64,000 nt of DNA from Fimbriimonadaceae bacterium (GTDB lineage: Bacteria; Armatimonadota; UBA10988), in the NCBI GenBank assembly GCA_020850355.1, contig JADZEX010000072.1, positions 1 through 64,000 of the forward strand, read 5' to 3'. Shown here piece after piece: positions 8,809 through 17,255 of this stretch. Every line of letters starts with the position of its first letter. Position 1 is the first letter of the stretch. Under the pieces are notes generated by a model, which saw nothing but the letters and a program-made list of their open reading frames with translations, was not told where the DNA came from and made no database searches. The position numbers and the translations under genes are program-made.

Positions 8809-9201
8809 CGCGTTATCTCCTCGGGCTCCACCACGCTGCACCACCGCAGCGTTCAACGCCATGATTCTGATTCTGAGAATCATAATCATATTGATCGCCT
8901 GCCCCCAGAGTACCAGAGCAGCCGCGACTTCGTCAAGGGGGTCGGCGCGACCGGCACCCGCGCCGGGTCCGAGTTGGGTAGATTTGCGCATGTGCGCCAG
9001 GCGGCGCAGGCGCTAGCCTGGCAGCCACGGGCTTTCATCAACGAGGATCGACACAGCACTCCAGGCGAGTTCAACCCACGAAACCTCAAGCAACCAGGTG
9101 GGGCAAGACTTTCTGTGGACTGTACAGAGGCCTTGTTGCTGAAAATGGCGGACCGCTTTGACGTTGAGTCGGCGGTCAGGAGTGCGGGTGAGGAGAGCGA
9201 C
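8809..9201. other. Divergent intergenic region
   Basis: About 390 bp without a supported gene, between the pseudopilin start and the NHL lipoprotein start. It contains the Fur-like palindrome at 8862-8888 and an unusually AT-rich patch around it. The part near 9202 has the AGGAG ribosome-binding site but no convincing -35/-10 pair. I do not recognise a riboswitch. Confidence 0.6.
8862..8888. promoter_or_regulatory. Fur-like operator palindrome
   Basis: A 27-bp near-perfect palindrome, TGATTCTGATTCT-G-AGAATCATAATCA, with one mismatched pair between its 13-bp arms. Its core TGATTCT-G-AGAATCA follows the 7-1-7 layout of Fur boxes (TGATAAT-N-ATTATCA). It lies 54-80 bp before the pseudopilin start. 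AT-rich symmetric sequence stands out sharply in this GC-rich chromosome. Confidence 0.65.
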
Positions 9202-10872
9202 ATGCGACTCCCTGGTTGGTGGATTGGCCGTGACGGTCTACGCCTGGCGATGGCAGGCCTGGTGCTGTTGGTGGCAGGCTGCGGCGGGGGACTCGCCCCG
9301 GTGCCGGACGGCTCGGCACAGCCGACGCGGGCGTGGGCAGAGCAGCAGGCGGGCTTCGATTTCCTGCCGCCGCTCAACGCGCGGCGCGACGGGGTCGGCA
9401 GCAACGTCTCGACTGCCATGCCGGTGGTTGAGGTCTGGACCGGCACCGAGGCCCAGAAGGGCGCCCTGGTGGCGTCCTTCGAACGGCCCCAAGTGCTCCT
9501 GCAAGAGGGCTGCTACAGCGTCGATTGGGACACCGCTGGCAGCGGCACCGCGTTGCCGCCCGGCACGACGACCTGCGTGATCGAAGTCTGGTGGGGCGAC
9601 CGCCAGCTCGGCTTCGTGGACTGCCAGATCGACCGCAACAACGGGAACGGCAAGAAGGCCGCTGATCCGGAGTTCTTCGGCCTTAAGAACGGTCGCACCT
9701 TGCCCATCAAGTTCGTGATCGATGCCACTGTGCCGCTGCCGCAACCGATCTCGGTGGCCGTCACCCCGTTGACTGCCTCCCTGGCGCCGGGCGGTACGCA
9801 GCAGTTCCAGGCCGCCGTGGCGCACGCGCGGCTGACCACCGTGACCTGGTCTGTCACTGAGCCCGGCGGCGGCAGTGTGGACAGCAGCGGTCTGTATACC
9901 GCCCCAAGCACGCCAGGCGTCTACCACGTCGTGGCCACCAGCGTCGCCGATCCCTCGGCGATGGCGGCGGCTGAGGTGACGGTGGTAAGCCCGGATGTGC
10001 CCCTGACGTTCGGTGGCTACGGCTCAGGTGACGGGCAGTTCCGCGGTCACATCTACTTGGCGGCTGGACCAGGCGACGAGATCTTCGCCACGGACACCTA
10101 CCCCAATCGGCGGATCCAGGTCTTCAGCAGCGGCGGCCAGTTCTTGCGGAAGTGGGGCGGCGCCGTGGGCAGTGGACCGGGCCAGTTCATCTCGCCCGCC
10201 GGCCTGGCGGTCACCACCGACGGCCTGGTCTACGTGGTTGACAATGGCCGCGATGACGTCCAGGTGTTTGACTCGCAGGGCGTCTACCAGCGGGAGTTCG
10301 GCGAGCATGGCAGCGGCCCGGGCCAGCTCTGGGTGCCGTACGACGTCGCCGTCAGCCCCGACGGCCAGAACGTCTACGTGACCGACACCGAGAACTACCA
10401 GGTCGACCAGTTCACGGCGCTCGGGACCTTCGTCCGCTCCTGGGGCGGGCGCGGTGGCGGCAACGGGCAGTTCGGTCGGCCGGAGGCGATCCACTGCGAC
10501 ACCGCGGGGAACGTCTGGGTCAGCGATGGTCAACTGCACGGGCAGAACAACCACCGCATCCAGAAGTTCGACGCGGCCGGCCAGTGGCTGGCGACCTACG
10601 GCGGGCCCAGCACGCTCAATGAGCCGATGGGCCTGATCGTGGTCGGCAACTTGCTGCACGTGGCGGACTTCCGCAACTACCAGATGGAAGCCATCAACGT
10701 GCTCACCGGCGCGACCTCCAGCATCTGGGCGCAGGGGCCGGGGAGCGCCCTCGGCCAGGTCGACAAGCCGTTCGACGTGACCGTCGATTCCCGCGGCAAC
10801 CTATACGTCGGCGAGTCCTACGAGTTCGGGTCGGGCAATGCCCGCATCCAGAAGTTCGTGGGGGTGAACTAG
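9202..10872 (+). CDS. Ig-like and NHL-repeat lipoprotein
   Basis: A 556-residue exported protein. The lipobox LVAGC places the lipid-modified cysteine at residue 27. After a 150-residue N-terminal region comes a BIG2/Ig-like domain (about 180-265, VAVTPLTASLAPGGTQQFQA to AAAEVTVV). At least five NHL blades follow, each with GxxGQF and xxDxxNxRIQ(K/V)F: near YPNRRIQVF, NGRDDVQVF, TENYQVDQF, NNHRIQKF and GNARIQKF. NHL six-bladed propellers bind proteins or carbohydrate, and secreted forms are often surface or stress sensors. The ATG at 9202 has AGGAG 6 nt upstream and starts directly at the signal peptide. A strong hairpin follows the stop. Confidence 0.85.
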   Translation: MRLPGWWIGRDGLRLAMAGLVLLVAGCGGGLAPVPDGSAQPTRAWAEQQAGFDFLPPLNARRDGVGSNVSTAMPVVEVWTGTEAQKGALVASFERPQVLLQEGCYSVDWDTAGSGTALPPGTTTCVIEVWWGDRQLGFVDCQIDRNNGNGKKAADPEFFGLKNGRTLPIKFVIDATVPLPQPISVAVTPLTASLAPGGTQQFQAAVAHARLTTVTWSVTEPGGGSVDSSGLYTAPSTPGVYHVVATSVADPSAMAAAEVTVVSPDVPLTFGGYGSGDGQFRGHIYLAAGPGDEIFATDTYPNRRIQVFSSGGQFLRKWGGAVGSGPGQFISPAGLAVTTDGLVYVVDNGRDDVQVFDSQGVYQREFGEHGSGPGQLWVPYDVAVSPDGQNVYVTDTENYQVDQFTALGTFVRSWGGRGGGNGQFGRPEAIHCDTAGNVWVSDGQLHGQNNHRIQKFDAAGQWLATYGGPSTLNEPMGLIVVGNLLHVADFRNYQMEAINVLTGATSSIWAQGPGSALGQVDKPFDVTVDSRGNLYVGESYEFGSGNARIQKFVGVN

Positions 10873-10881
10873 CAGCGGGCA

Positions 10882-10914
10882 CGGTGCCGCAGCAGCCGTG
10901 CTGCTGCGGCACCG
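10882..10914. terminator. Bidirectional hairpin between convergent genes
   Basis: A perfect 14-bp stem (CGGTGCCGCAGCAG with its complement) and a 5-nt loop stand between the convergent genes ending at 10872 and 10960. There is no T-run on either side, so it would be a Rho-assisted or structural terminator. Confidence 0.6.
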
Positions 10915-10959
10915 CCCCTGCCGCGCTGCTGCGCTGCCGCCGCCGCAGCGGACCGTCAA

Positions 10960-12336
10960 CTACGGCCGCAGGTGCGCGTTGAAGAACGCCCTGGCCACCG
11001 TCCGCGCCGCCGTGCTGGCCGCACCGTCGGCGCCGCTGGTCTTGCCGTCGAAGCTGTGGCTGGCGTCGGCGAAGGCCTGCAGGGCGGTGGGGTTGCCGTT
11101 AGCCGCCGAAGCGCCGCCGTTGACCGCCTTCTGGACCAAGACCGGCGGGTAGCCGCCGGTGTAGAGCGGGTCGCGGGCGGCGTGCAGGATGGCCAGCGGC
11201 GCAGTCGGGCGGTACTTGCCACTGTTGGCGTTGCCGGGACTGCCCCAGTAGCTGTAGAAGCCGCAGCCGGGGTAGTAGGCCACGCCACAGGCGAAGCCGC
11301 CGGCGGCCGGCGGGGCCTGCGGCGCGGCGACTGGCCAGGTGACGCCGCCGCTCTTGACGGTCCAGGTTGGCTGCGCCACGTAGGCCGTGTCGACCAGCGC
11401 GGCGATGGCCGTCTCGGCGCCATGGCTGAAGCCCAGCACGCCGATCCGATCGGCGTCGACATAGGCCAGGCCGCGCAGGTAGTTGAGTGCCCCGAAGGCG
11501 TCCTTGGTGCGCTCGTAGGCGGGCGAGCAGACCGCGTCGTCGGGTGGAGCCTTGGCGCAGAAGCTTGGCAAGTTGCGCGGGCCGAAGCTGTCGACGAACA
11601 GCGCTACGAAGCCCTCTTCCTGGCAGATCGCCGCCCAGTCCTGGAACTGCCCCTTGAGGACCCAGTTGGCGGCGTCGTCCCAGAGCCCCTGGCAGCCGTG
11701 CAACACCACCAGCGCCGGCAAGGGGCCGGTACCGGCGGGCGTCACCAGCCGCCCCCGGAGCGGCAGACCGGCGGTGTTGTCGAACGCCACGACGGTGTTG
11801 GAGGCTGCCACGGTGAGGTCCGTGGGCGCCGGCGTCTCGGGGTCGGTGACGGTCGGCTGCGTGCCGCCGTCTTGTCCGCCGCTGCCGCTGCCGGCGTCGC
11901 TGCCGGAACCGCTGTTGCTGGAGGCGGTCAGGTTGCCTTCGCCGGTGCGGGTCTGGGCGTTGGCGACCAAGGTCAGCCGGACTCGCGAGCCGTTGCTGAG
12001 CCAGTCGATCAGCACCGCCCAGGTGGTCGCCCGAGTGGTCGCAAGCTGACCCTCAATCACCGTGCCACTGGCCCGCGTCACCGTCACGCGATCGTCGTTG
12101 AAGGTCTCGTCGGCGCTGTCGAGTTGCACCAGCGGCAGAAGCGGGTCTTCCGGGTTGTCGGCGACGGTCACGCTGACCGCGGTCGGCGTGTCACCCAGCG
12201 TCAGCGGCACGCTGAAGAGCCGCGATTCCCCCGCCTGCAACCCAAGCTGCGGGGGCGCCGCGCCGCCATTGCCGCCGCAGCCCGCGAGCTGTCCGAGCAG
12301 CCCCGCCCACCACAGCAGCCAACCTGTCCGCTTCAC
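10960..12336 (-). CDS. Dienelactone hydrolase-like lipoprotein
   Basis: A 458-residue predicted lipoprotein with the lipobox LAGC at residue 20. A beta-rich N-terminal domain (about 30-165) and a Ser/Gly-rich linker (SSNSGSGSDAGSGSGG) precede an alpha/beta-hydrolase domain of the dienelactone hydrolase family. The domain shows LPALVVLHGCQGLWD (oxyanion region), nucleophile S304 in GFSHGAE, acid in AARDPLY and histidine in DASHSFD. Classical dienelactone hydrolases use cysteine, so the serine suggests an esterase. I chose the GTG at 12336 because it opens the signal peptide and has GGGGAGA upstream. It lies 70 bp after a Gfo/Idh/MocA gene on the same strand. Confidence 0.8.
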   Translation of the reverse strand: MKRTGWLLWWAGLLGQLAGCGGNGGAAPPQLGLQAGESRLFSVPLTLGDTPTAVSVTVADNPEDPLLPLVQLDSADETFNDDRVTVTRASGTVIEGQLATTRATTWAVLIDWLSNGSRVRLTLVANAQTRTGEGNLTASSNSGSGSDAGSGSGGQDGGTQPTVTDPETPAPTDLTVAASNTVVAFDNTAGLPLRGRLVTPAGTGPLPALVVLHGCQGLWDDAANWVLKGQFQDWAAICQEEGFVALFVDSFGPRNLPSFCAKAPPDDAVCSPAYERTKDAFGALNYLRGLAYVDADRIGVLGFSHGAETAIAALVDTAYVAQPTWTVKSGGVTWPVAAPQAPPAAGGFACGVAYYPGCGFYSYWGSPGNANSGKYRPTAPLAILHAARDPLYTGGYPPVLVQKAVNGGASAANGNPTALQAFADASHSFDGKTSGADGAASTAARTVARAFFNAHLRP

Positions 12337-12406
12337 CGCACGGTCTCCCCGGCCGGGCCCGCGGCCCGCTCCAGGGGCAGTATGCCGCCAAGTGACCAAA
12401 ACGTCG

Positions 12407-13408
12407 TCAGATCGTTGACGGCTCGACCGCGGCCCACTCGCCGCTGGCGCCGGAGCGGTAGACCGCCGCCAGCACGTCGCAGGTCTGCAGCAGGTCGCGG
12501 CTGCTCAGGCGCGTCGGCCGGCCGCTGCGGGCGGCGGTCAAGAAGTCATCGACCAGGGCGGCCACCCCGCTCTGGGAGCTCGGTCCATCGCTCTCGGAGG
12601 TGTAGCTCAGCGCGCCGGCACGGCCCTGCAGGTACGCCGCCAGCCGTGGCCGCAGGTCGCCCTCGGGCAGCCGGCCGAGCTCCAGCCGGCCGGTCGCGCC
12701 GCCGTCGCAGCGCAGCTCGACCACCGCGTAGTCCTCGCAGCGCAGCTCCAGATAGGCCGGGTACCACTGGCTCTGCAGCTCGGCCCGCACGGCGCAGATG
12801 CGCTGTCCCAGCGCGGCCTCCAGCCAGAGCACCCCATAGCCGCTGAAGATCGCCGCTTCACCGCCGCTGAGCGCCGTCGCCGGCAGCTCGTCGTCGCGGA
12901 AGTGCGGCGTGCTGGTGCAGTGGCGCGGCCCACCCGTCGCCAGGTAGCGGAAGCTGGCCGCCTGCGGCTGGCCCACCTCGCCGCGTCGCGCCAAGAGGTC
13001 GGCCCAGGGCTGCCCGTACCGCGTCAGCGCCAGTGCTGCCAGCAGTGGCGCGTCGGCCACGCGCAGCGCCTGCGCCAGATAGGCCGTCGCCGCGGTCGAC
13101 CCGCTGAGCGGCTTCTCACACAGCGTCGGCAACCCCTTCACCAGACAGGCCGCCGCCACCCGGTGGTTGATCGCGGGCGGCACCTGCACCACCGCTGCGT
13201 CCAGCGGCACCCGGCGCAGCAGCTCCATCGGATCGTCGTAGAACGGCACGCCAGTCTCGTGGACCAGTTGGTCCAGCCGCGCCCGGACCTCGTCCGACGG
13301 CCCGTCGTAGCCCGCCACGGCGGCGAGCTCGACGTCCGGGTCGGCCAGGACCGTCCGGGCGTACTCTTCATGCCCCCACAGCCCCAACACGCCAACCCGC
13401 AACGGCAT
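12407..13408 (-). CDS. Gfo/Idh/MocA family oxidoreductase
   Basis: A 333-residue protein with N-terminal RVGVLGLWGHEEYAR in the Rossmann position; it lacks the usual GxGxxG glycines. CEKPLSGS, with the catalytic-type lysine, lies near residue 105. The degenerate dinucleotide motif may mean altered cofactor binding or a non-catalytic member. The start at 13408 has GGAGAG 5 nt upstream; another ATG 18 nt upstream is in frame but worse placed. It is divergent from another family member at 13529, with 120 bp between them. Confidence 0.85.
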   Translation of the reverse strand: MPLRVGVLGLWGHEEYARTVLADPDVELAAVAGYDGPSDEVRARLDQLVHETGVPFYDDPMELLRRVPLDAAVVQVPPAINHRVAAACLVKGLPTLCEKPLSGSTAATAYLAQALRVADAPLLAALALTRYGQPWADLLARRGEVGQPQAASFRYLATGGPRHCTSTPHFRDDELPATALSGGEAAIFSGYGVLWLEAALGQRICAVRAELQSQWYPAYLELRCEDYAVVELRCDGGATGRLELGRLPEGDLRPRLAAYLQGRAGALSYTSESDGPSSQSGVAALVDDFLTAARSGRPTRLSSRDLLQTCDVLAAVYRSGASGEWAAVEPSTI

Positions 13409-13528
13409 CACGCTCTCCGGCGGCATTATGCCATGCGGCCGCTGCCGGCGGGGCGTTGGCCGGTCCGCCACCGGGCCAGGAGGAGTCCTCGGCCGGCGGC
13501 GAACGGGGCGGTGTCAGGAGACGTCGCC

Positions 13529-14479
13529 ATGTTGCGCCTGTCGCTGGTTTCCGCGGCCACCTATGGCCAGACCGACCGCACGCCCGGCTCGTTCCACGGG
13601 ACCGCCTTCGCCTCGGCCTTCAACGGCTACGATGACGAGTACCGCAAGCAGTTCCAGTGGACCTTTGCCGCTTCCACCGAGCGGCTGCCCGATTGCCAGG
13701 TCGTCAAGATCCAGGACCCGCACCGCGAGTGGGCTGAGCGGTTGGCCACGGCCTGCCACATCCCGCAGGTGGTCGACACCTACGAGGAAGCCGCCGAGGA
13801 CGTCGACGCGGTGATCGTGGTTGACGACGGCTCGCGCAAGCAGTACCTCTGCGCGCTGCCGGCCCTGCGCAAGGGGCTGCCGGTGTTCATCGACAAGCCC
13901 CTGGCGATGACCGCCGCGGAGGTCGCCGACGTGCTGGCCTACGCCGACCGCTACGGCGCCAAGGTGATGAGCGCCTCGTCGCTGCGTTATGTGCCCGACA
14001 TCCAGCAGGTCAAGGCCGCGGCGCCCAGCCTGCAGCCGATTCCCATCGCCACCACCATCTGCGGCAACGAACTGATCTACTACGGCATCCATGCGCTGGA
14101 AATGGCCTACGAGGTGCTCGGCCCCGGCGCGGTCAGCGTGCTCAATGTCGGCCGTCCTGGCCGCAACCTCTGCCGGGTGCGCTTCGCGTCGGGCACCGAC
14201 CTGATGCTGATGGTTGGCGAGGGCGAGTACATGCGCGCCGGCTACCAGATCGCGCTGCACGGCAAGGGCGGCTGGCAGACCTGCGCGCCGGACCTCAACA
14301 ACCTGTATGTCTACCTCCTGGAACGCTTCGTGAAGATGGTCCAGACCGGCGAGCAGCCCGTCCCGAACGCCGAAATGCACGAAGTGATCGCCGTCCTGGA
14401 AGCCGGCAAGCGCTCGCTCTTGACCGGCCAGGAGGTCGAGGTGGCGGCAGTGCTGGCGGAGCGGGGGCCGGGGCTATAG
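13529..14479 (+). CDS. Gfo/Idh/MocA-like oxidoreductase
   Basis: A 316-residue protein of the same superfamily, quite diverged. The N-terminus (LRLSLVSAATYGQTDRTPGS) lacks a GxGxxG, but a later strand DVDAVIVVDDGSRKQYLCALP and FIDKPLAMTAAEVADVLAYA match the second half of the Rossmann domain and the catalytic DKP/EKP motif. LYVYLLERFVKMVQTGEQPV is the typical family C-terminus. CAGGAG lies 8 nt before the ATG. It may share regulation with the divergent homologue at 13408. Whether it still binds NAD(P) is uncertain. Confidence 0.8.
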   Translation: MLRLSLVSAATYGQTDRTPGSFHGTAFASAFNGYDDEYRKQFQWTFAASTERLPDCQVVKIQDPHREWAERLATACHIPQVVDTYEEAAEDVDAVIVVDDGSRKQYLCALPALRKGLPVFIDKPLAMTAAEVADVLAYADRYGAKVMSASSLRYVPDIQQVKAAAPSLQPIPIATTICGNELIYYGIHALEMAYEVLGPGAVSVLNVGRPGRNLCRVRFASGTDLMLMVGEGEYMRAGYQIALHGKGGWQTCAPDLNNLYVYLLERFVKMVQTGEQPVPNAEMHEVIAVLEAGKRSLLTGQEVEVAAVLAERGPGL

Positions 14480-15014
14480 GGTCGGGGCTCCTACCCACGC
14501 AGTTCCACAGTCCGGGTCAGGCGCCAGGGGAGCGGGCAGCGCAGGGTGGTGCTGTCCGCTCCCACCGTGGCGGTCACCAGGCACTGGCCAGCCGGAGTTC
14601 GAGCAGGCGGTCGGCGAAGGCCGCCAGGCCACGGCGCGGCGATCCGCGTCTGGTGCCGCCGAGCCAGTGAGCAGCCGCACGCGCGAGTATTGCCTGTGGT
14701 TGAGGCTGCGGTCGCAACGTACCAGGCCGCCAGGTCGCCGTCCTCCACGAACCCGACCGCGCCGGCGGCGACCGGTCTGGGTAATGCCCAGAGCAGCAAC
14801 GAGGGCAGGCGGCGAGGCAGCCTCGGCGATGTCCTGTGTCGGTAGTGTGGCACACCGCGGCAGGGCCGGTCGGCCCGCCGCCCGGCCCGCGGCGCCGATG
14901 CCGCGGGGAGGAGTTGGTTGGCCCGCCGACGATCTGGGGATCGACCGCACGAGGGGCTTCTGGTCGCTGGGGCAGGGCCCTGGCCGTGATGGGCCGGGGC
15001 AGAGGAGCAGACCG
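14480..15014. other. Gene-free spacer containing a decayed gene
   Basis: About 535 bp without an intact gene between two plus-strand genes. The left two thirds hold a minus-strand pseudogene (see 14491-14853). The right third is GC-rich, has the GAGGAG ribosome-binding site of the SIMPL gene at 15002-15007, and otherwise shows nothing I can name. Confidence 0.6.
14491..14853 (-). pseudogene. Frameshifted gene remnant
   Basis: Coding-like peptide segments appear one after another in different minus-strand frames: GFVEDGDLAAWYV, then DRSLNHRQYSRVRLLTGSAAP, then GLAAFADRLLELRLA, then CLVTATVGADSTTLRCPLPW and a natural-looking C-terminus LTRTVELRG before TAG at 14491-14493. Joined, they would make one continuous domain of about 100 residues. 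At least two frameshifts are needed, so the gene is dead or the assembly has indels here. The family is not recognised; the end looks like a beta-sandwich. The 5' part may extend further right, but I see no start. Confidence 0.45.
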
Positions 15015-15779
15015 ATGGTACGGTCCCGATCGTGGTACGGTGTGCTGGCGGCGGCGGTGCTCGGGGTGGCGGCGGTCGTCTGCACGAGTCTGCTGACGGC
15101 CGGTGCAGTGCGGGTTAAGAACACCGACGAGCAGATCCGCGTCACCGGCTCGGCGCGCAAGTTCATCAAGTCCGATCTGATCGTCTGGGGCGGCACCATC
15201 CGCTGCCGTGCCAACAGCTCGGCGGCGGCCTACAAGGGCCTCAAGTCGGGCCTCGAACAGGTCCGGTCGTACCTCCAACGCCAGGGCCTGCCGGAGACCG
15301 AGGTCTCGGACACGCCGATCGAGACGCGGGCGCTCTACGAGCCGCTCCCGAAGGATCTGCAGAGCAGCTACGGCAGCGAAAACGTGCTGCGCCAGGTGGC
15401 CGCCTACGAGCTGTCGCAGGGGATCCAGGTCCGCTCGAACAAGGTGGAGCTGGTGGACAAGGTCTCGCGCGGGGTGACCGAGCTGATCAGCAGCGGCGTG
15501 ATCTTCGACTCCGAGGCCCCGGAGTACCTCTACACGAAGCTCGGCGAGCTGAAGGTCGAGATCCTGGCTGAGGCCGCCAAGGACGCGCGGGTCCGGGCCG
15601 ATCAGATGGCCAAGAACGCCGGCTGCCAGCTCGGCCCGGTGCGCTACGCCAGGATGGGGGTGATGCGGATCACGCCCGCCTATGCCACAGTCGAGCTGGA
15701 CGAGTTCGGGACCTACGACACGTCGACGGTCGACAAGGAGATCACGGCGGTGGTCACCGCCGGCTTCGCGATCCGGTGA
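15015..15779 (+). CDS. SIMPL-domain (DUF541) exported protein
   Basis: A 254-residue protein with an N-terminal hydrophobic anchor or signal (residues 8-32), then a SIMPL/DUF541 domain. Its landmarks are IRVTGSARKFIKSDLIVWGG, FDSEAPEYLYTKLGELKVEILAEAAKDARVRADQMAKNAGCQLG (residues about 165-210, quoted in part) and a closing TVDKEITAVVTAGFAIR. These periplasmic or outer-membrane proteins oligomerise into rings; their role in oxidative stress or envelope homeostasis is not well defined. GAGGAG lies 7 nt before the ATG. Unlike most relatives it sits alone. It converges on purA with 36 bp between the stops. Confidence 0.88.
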   Translation: MVRSRSWYGVLAAAVLGVAAVVCTSLLTAGAVRVKNTDEQIRVTGSARKFIKSDLIVWGGTIRCRANSSAAAYKGLKSGLEQVRSYLQRQGLPETEVSDTPIETRALYEPLPKDLQSSYGSENVLRQVAAYELSQGIQVRSNKVELVDKVSRGVTELISSGVIFDSEAPEYLYTKLGELKVEILAEAAKDARVRADQMAKNAGCQLGPVRYARMGVMRITPAYATVELDEFGTYDTSTVDKEITAVVTAGFAIR

Positions 15780-15815
15780 GCCGGTCGGCCGACCGGGTAG
15801 CCCCGGGCGGCGGTG

Positions 15816-17093
15816 TCAGCCCCGGACGACCATCTCGCTGCGTTCGGCGCCGACGCTGACCCACTCGATCGGCACGCCGACCAGGGCTTCGAGCCGCTCG
15901 ACGTAACGCTGCGCCTCGACCGGCAACTCCAGGAAGTCGCGAGCGGTGTTGGTCGGCTGGTGCCAGCCGGGATGGGTCTCCAGGATCGGCTTGACCTGTT
16001 CCAGCAGGCGGGTGGTCGGGACGTGGTCAAAGACCTGGTCGCCGACGCGGTAGCCGGTGCAAATACGGATCTCGTCGAGGGCGTCCAGCACATCCAGCTT
16101 GGTCAGCGCGATGGCGGTGAAGCCGTTGAGCATCGCGGCGTGGCGCACGGCCAGGGCGTCGAACCAGCCACAGCGGCGGGGGCGGCCGGTGGTGGCGCCG
16201 TACTCCTGTCCGACGGCGCGGAGCTGCTCGCCGACGGCGTCATGCAGCTCGGCCGGGAACGGCCCGGCGCCAACGGCGGTGGTGTAGGCCTTGGCGACAC
16301 CAACGACATGGGTGATGCGGTGCGGCGGGATGCCGGCGCCCGACGCCGCGCCGCCGGCGGTCGGCGAACTGGAAGTGACGTACGGGTAGGTGCCCCAGTC
16401 GATATCGCGCAGGGCACCGAGCTGGCCCTCCAACAAGATGCGCTGGTTCTGGCGGAGCGCGCCGTGGACCAGGGGGAGGGTGTCTCGAACCAGCGGCTGA
16501 AGCTGCTGGGTCTGCTCCCAGAGCGTCTCGAAGACCTCTTCGGCCTGCAACGGCTCCGCCTGGTAGATCTGCTGGATGACCACGTTCTTGGCAGCCACCA
16601 GGGTGGCCACCTTCTGGCTGAGCCAAGTGCGGTCGAGGAGGTCGCCCATCTGCAGGCCGACGCGCGCAAACTTGTCGGTGTAGCAGGGCCCGATGCCCTT
16701 CTTGGTGGTCCCAATGGCGTTGCCGGCGGTGCTCCGCTGGGCCTCGTCCAGCCCGTCCAGGAGCAGGTGGTAGGGCATCACGACGTGCGCCCGCTCGCTG
16801 ATCAGCAGCTTGTCACAGTTGCCGCCGCCGCTGGCGATCTCGGCCATCTCCGTCAGCAGGTCGCCCGGATTGACGACGCAGCCGGCCGAGATGACGTTCC
16901 AGCAGTCGGGATTGAAGATGCCCGACGGCACATGGTGCAAGCGGAAGGTGCCGAACTCGTTGACGACGGTGTGACCGGCGTTGTTGCCGCCCTGGAAGCG
17001 CACCACAAGCTGCGAATCCTGCGCCAACAGGTCGACCACACGCCCCTTACCCTCATCACCCCACTGCGCCCCGACCACCGCCGTCACGGACAT
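15816..17093 (-). CDS. purA: Adenylosuccinate synthetase
   Basis: A 425-residue cytosolic enzyme that joins IMP and aspartate with GTP to make adenylosuccinate, the first committed step to AMP. The N-terminal GAQWGDEGKGRVVD, GGNNAGHTVV, TTKKGIGPCYTDKFAR, LEGQLGALRDIDWGTYPYVT and TGRPRRCGWFDA blocks are all present. The usual EGAQG P-loop-like strand reads EGQLG here. The ATG at 17093 starts exactly at the first strand and has AGGAGG upstream; a 19-residue longer frame is possible but would remove the ribosome-binding site. It is transcribed alone from the promoter at 17121-17150, just beyond a REP-like element. Confidence 0.97.
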   Translation of the reverse strand: MSVTAVVGAQWGDEGKGRVVDLLAQDSQLVVRFQGGNNAGHTVVNEFGTFRLHHVPSGIFNPDCWNVISAGCVVNPGDLLTEMAEIASGGGNCDKLLISERAHVVMPYHLLLDGLDEAQRSTAGNAIGTTKKGIGPCYTDKFARVGLQMGDLLDRTWLSQKVATLVAAKNVVIQQIYQAEPLQAEEVFETLWEQTQQLQPLVRDTLPLVHGALRQNQRILLEGQLGALRDIDWGTYPYVTSSSPTAGGAASGAGIPPHRITHVVGVAKAYTTAVGAGPFPAELHDAVGEQLRAVGQEYGATTGRPRRCGWFDALAVRHAAMLNGFTAIALTKLDVLDALDEIRICTGYRVGDQVFDHVPTTRLLEQVKPILETHPGWHQPTNTARDFLELPVEAQRYVERLEALVGVPIEWVSVGAERSEMVVRG

Positions 17094-17120
17094 CCGAGCC
17101 TCCTTCCGAGGACCGCGCGG

Positions 17121-17150
17121 ATTGTACCACCCCCCCGCATGGCGCGGCAA
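17121..17150 (-). promoter_or_regulatory. purA promoter
   Basis: On the minus strand, TTGCCG (17150-17145), an 18-bp spacer and TACAAT (17126-17121). The start codon is 28 nt beyond the -10 hexamer, leaving room for the AGGAGG site. Confidence 0.65.
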
Positions 17151-17152
17151 GC

Positions 17153-17255
17153 CCAGAAAGGGGTCAGGACCATTTACTGCGTAAATGGTCCTGACCCCTT
17201 TCTGGTGACCCCTTTCTGGGGTCGCAGTAAATGGTCCTGACCCCTTTCTGGGGTC
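17153..17255. repeat. REP-like inverted-repeat cluster
   Basis: Arms 17153-17177 and 17181-17205 are a perfect 25-bp inverted repeat (CCAGAAAGGGGTCAGGACC, then ATTTAC) around a 3-nt loop. A third copy of the right arm follows at 17227-17251. Two small GACCCC-TTTCT-GGGGTC hairpins lie at 17207-17223 and 17239-17255. The right edge provides the TGA stop of the DUF3604 gene (17254-17256), and the left edge abuts the purA promoter. Confidence 0.9.

Noticed and set aside
9090-9150. Possible riboswitch before the NHL lipoprotein gene (CTGTGGACTGTACAG region)
   Set aside because: I could not fit a known aptamer consensus or a terminator/antiterminator pair.
15813-17240. Long open frame antisense to purA
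   Set aside because: High GC content opens shadow frames; the minus-strand protein is an unmistakable adenylosuccinate synthetase.
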